Shown one piece after another: positions 62,757 to 64,000 of a DNA stretch of 64,000 bases. Source of the stretch: Oscillospiraceae bacterium (GTDB lineage: Bacteria; Bacillota; Clostridia; Oscillospirales; Ruminococcaceae). A program made the position numbers and the translations under genes. Numbering within the stretch: the stretch's first letter is position 1; each line of letters opens with the position of its first letter. The stretch is from NCBI GenBank assembly GCA_031253495.1, contig JAIRWC010000015.1:1-64000 (forward strand), written 5' to 3'. The notes under the pieces were generated by a model, which was given only the letters and a program-made list of their open reading frames with translations, was not told where the DNA came from and did no database searches.

Positions 62757-62779
62757 ACGGGCGGCATAAATCCGCCCGT
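62757..62779 (-). terminator. Terminator of the secreted repeat protein gene
   Basis: An 8-bp GC stem (62757-62764 with 62772-62779) with a 7-base loop, followed on the minus strand by TTTTCAC. It lies 22 bases past the stop codon at 62802. Confidence 0.6.
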
Positions 62780-62801
62780 CAATATCAACTTAACCCCGGC
62801 T

Positions 62802-63953
62802 TTAAGTTACCTTAATCCTGAGTTTTCCCGCCGCGCCGCTCGCCGCCGTTACGGTGATTGTCGCGCTCCCCTTGGCTTTGGCGGTAACCTGCCCCGAACT
62901 GCTTACCGAAGCGACCGATTTCTTGCTCGATTTCCATTTAACGCTGTCCTTCGAGGACGACGGCGTCAGAAAAGCGCCTAACTTGAGCTTATCGCCGACT
63001 TTCAAGGTGATTTGCGGGATAACCTCTTCGGCGGCGTCGCCCGACCCGCTTGTCGTGCCGCCCGAGAACGTGCCGTCATACAAGGCCGCGGCGGCTGTTT
63101 GGTTGGTCCAAATTTCCAGCGTGTCAACCGCGGAAAGGTCAAGGTCTATCTTTTGGAGTTTAACCGAACCGTCGGCTTTGAAGGTGTTGGATTCAAAAAC
63201 CGTCGTCCCGTTCGCTTTTATCCTCCAATAACCGCTGCCGCTCGCCCCCGCGTTCGGCGTCGCCACCGTCGCGGTGAACTTCTTGAACCTCTTTACGTCG
63301 AACGTAACGGATTGGTAACTGGACGTGAGAAAAAAGCCGGATTTATAGCTGTTGCCCTGCGAGTCTTTCAAAACCGGCGCTTTCTTTGTGCCGCCGCCTG
63401 AAATTTTGGTATACTCCATGTCGAAGATGTTTACGGTGGACTTTTTGGCTTGGGCAATCGCGTTTTGTGTGGTCGCCGTAACCTTCGAGGTCGAGAACTT
63501 GCCGTCGTATATAACCCCGGCGGTTGTTTGGTTGGTCCAAAGCTCCAGCGTGTCGGCCGCGGAAATGTCGATGTTGAACGCCTGCGCCCTCACCGTGCCC
63601 TCTTGGTAAAACGTATGCGACTCAAAAACCGTCGTTCCGTCTATCTTGACCCTCCAATAGCCGTTGCTTTTCGCCCCCGCGTTCGGCGTGGCGATTATGC
63701 CTGAAAACCAGGAATAGTTCTTCACGTTGTAGGTAACGGTGCTGTAAGTGCTGGAAAGGTAAAACGCCGTGCTGTACTTGTTCCCGTCGACGTCCGTCAG
63801 GGTCGAACCCTTAACGGTGCTCCCGCTCGAAATTTTGGTGTAGTCCATGTCGTAGAGACCGGTGGTCGCCGCGCCCGCGGTAATCGGGAACGCCGAGAAC
63901 AGACCGAACATGACCGCCGCCGCCAAAACCGCGCTTAAAAATTTCTTCTTCAC
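62802..63953 (-). CDS. Secreted protein with two NPCBM-like repeats and a Big2 domain
   Basis: The start is GTG 63953, because AGGAGG lies nine bases upstream. The 383-residue protein has a signal peptide ending near AGAA. Two tandem repeats of about 140 residues follow, each with MDYTKIS/MEYTKIS, ATPNAGA, GYWR(V/I)K, GTTVFES, DTLE(L/I)WTNQT and YDG(K/T)FS. They resemble NPCBM-type sugar-binding modules. A C-terminal Big2 domain ends the protein (VKWKSSKKSVASVSSSGQVTAKAKG). It is probably a surface carbohydrate-binding protein with no enzyme part. Confidence 0.82.
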   Translation of the reverse strand: MKKKFLSAVLAAAVMFGLFSAFPITAGAATTGLYDMDYTKISSGSTVKGSTLTDVDGNKYSTAFYLSSTYSTVTYNVKNYSWFSGIIATPNAGAKSNGYWRVKIDGTTVFESHTFYQEGTVRAQAFNIDISAADTLELWTNQTTAGVIYDGKFSTSKVTATTQNAIAQAKKSTVNIFDMEYTKISGGGTKKAPVLKDSQGNSYKSGFFLTSSYQSVTFDVKRFKKFTATVATPNAGASGSGYWRIKANGTTVFESNTFKADGSVKLQKIDLDLSAVDTLEIWTNQTAAAALYDGTFSGGTTSGSGDAAEEVIPQITLKVGDKLKLGAFLTPSSSKDSVKWKSSKKSVASVSSSGQVTAKAKGSATITVTAASGAAGKLRIKVT

Positions 63954-64000
63954 GAGAAAATTCCTCCTTATAAGTTTGTTATGCTTCATTTTAACATATT

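Noticed and set aside
62546-62801. Replication origin
   Set aside because: Position near rpmH invited this, but no DnaA-box cluster (TTATNCACA-like) could be seen.

Overview
The window reads as chromosome of a spore-lineage Clostridia bacterium (Bacillota), probably an uncultured gut or rumen anaerobe with a fairly GC-rich genome. The evidence is three class B sortases, a SpoIID-domain protein, SpoIIIJ/YidC and Jag next to rnpA-rpmH, a clostridial-order Rnf operon (C-D-G-E-A-B), Rex, NrdR, lipobox lipoproteins, and secreted carbohydrate-related proteins (a CE1-type esterase end, a GH5 glucanase, a DUF4015 protein). Genus and species cannot be read from the sequence. No gene-free stretch exceeds 300 bases; the largest gaps (about 140 to 260 bases) hold promoters.

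Layout. 0-8.2 kb: an esterase 3' end, then a minus-strand run cysteine desulfurase - thiI - pncC - three tandem sortase B genes - spoIID-like. 8.2-13.2 kb: a complete rnfCDGEAB operon behind a good sigma-A promoter, followed by a transglutaminase lipoprotein whose promoter predicts a leaderless mRNA. 14.4-36.2 kb: a divergent contractile injection system (CIS) locus. The minus arm runs sheath, tube, chaperone, tube initiator, LysM hub adaptor, hub, spike, gp25, two baseplate J proteins, P2-I-like tail protein, an FYGK-type protein, a tail-anchored pseudokinase-like protein, a membrane MORN protein, a PAAR-like tip and a membrane receptor with a degenerate cyclase domain. The plus arm runs AAA+ ATPase, DUF4157 protein, DUF4255 protein and one unknown. 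I see no capsid, portal, integrase, lysis, tail-fibre or tape-measure gene, so this is a domesticated CIS rather than a prophage.

36.2-47.5 kb: a membrane protein, nrdR, a TIM-barrel isomerase, secDF, and a run (yajC - cyclophilin lipoprotein - GH5 - leucine-rich repeat protein - FtsX-type permease) that separates yajC from secDF. 47.6-51.6 kb: a second Rnf-like cluster containing only D, E and A homologues plus a DUF4015 gene. In this cluster three of the four membrane [2Fe-2S] cysteines and the usual RnfD flavin-attachment motif are absent, so it looks like a redox-dead paralogue with some other membrane role. 51.7-59.5 kb: rpe and pth, divergent, then aconitase - isocitrate dehydrogenase - rex - cotH as one operon behind a perfect TTGACA-N17-TATAAT promoter. 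59.6-62.5 kb: the conserved rpmH-rnpA-yidD-yidC-jag operon, also behind a perfect promoter. dnaA is not adjacent. 62.8-64 kb: a secreted protein with two tandem repeats and a Big2 domain.

The two strongest candidates for something undescribed are the CIS, with its set of membrane-tethered pseudo-signalling proteins and no fibre, and the cysteine-depleted Rnf-like D-E-A module. Both calls rest on motif reading without database search.
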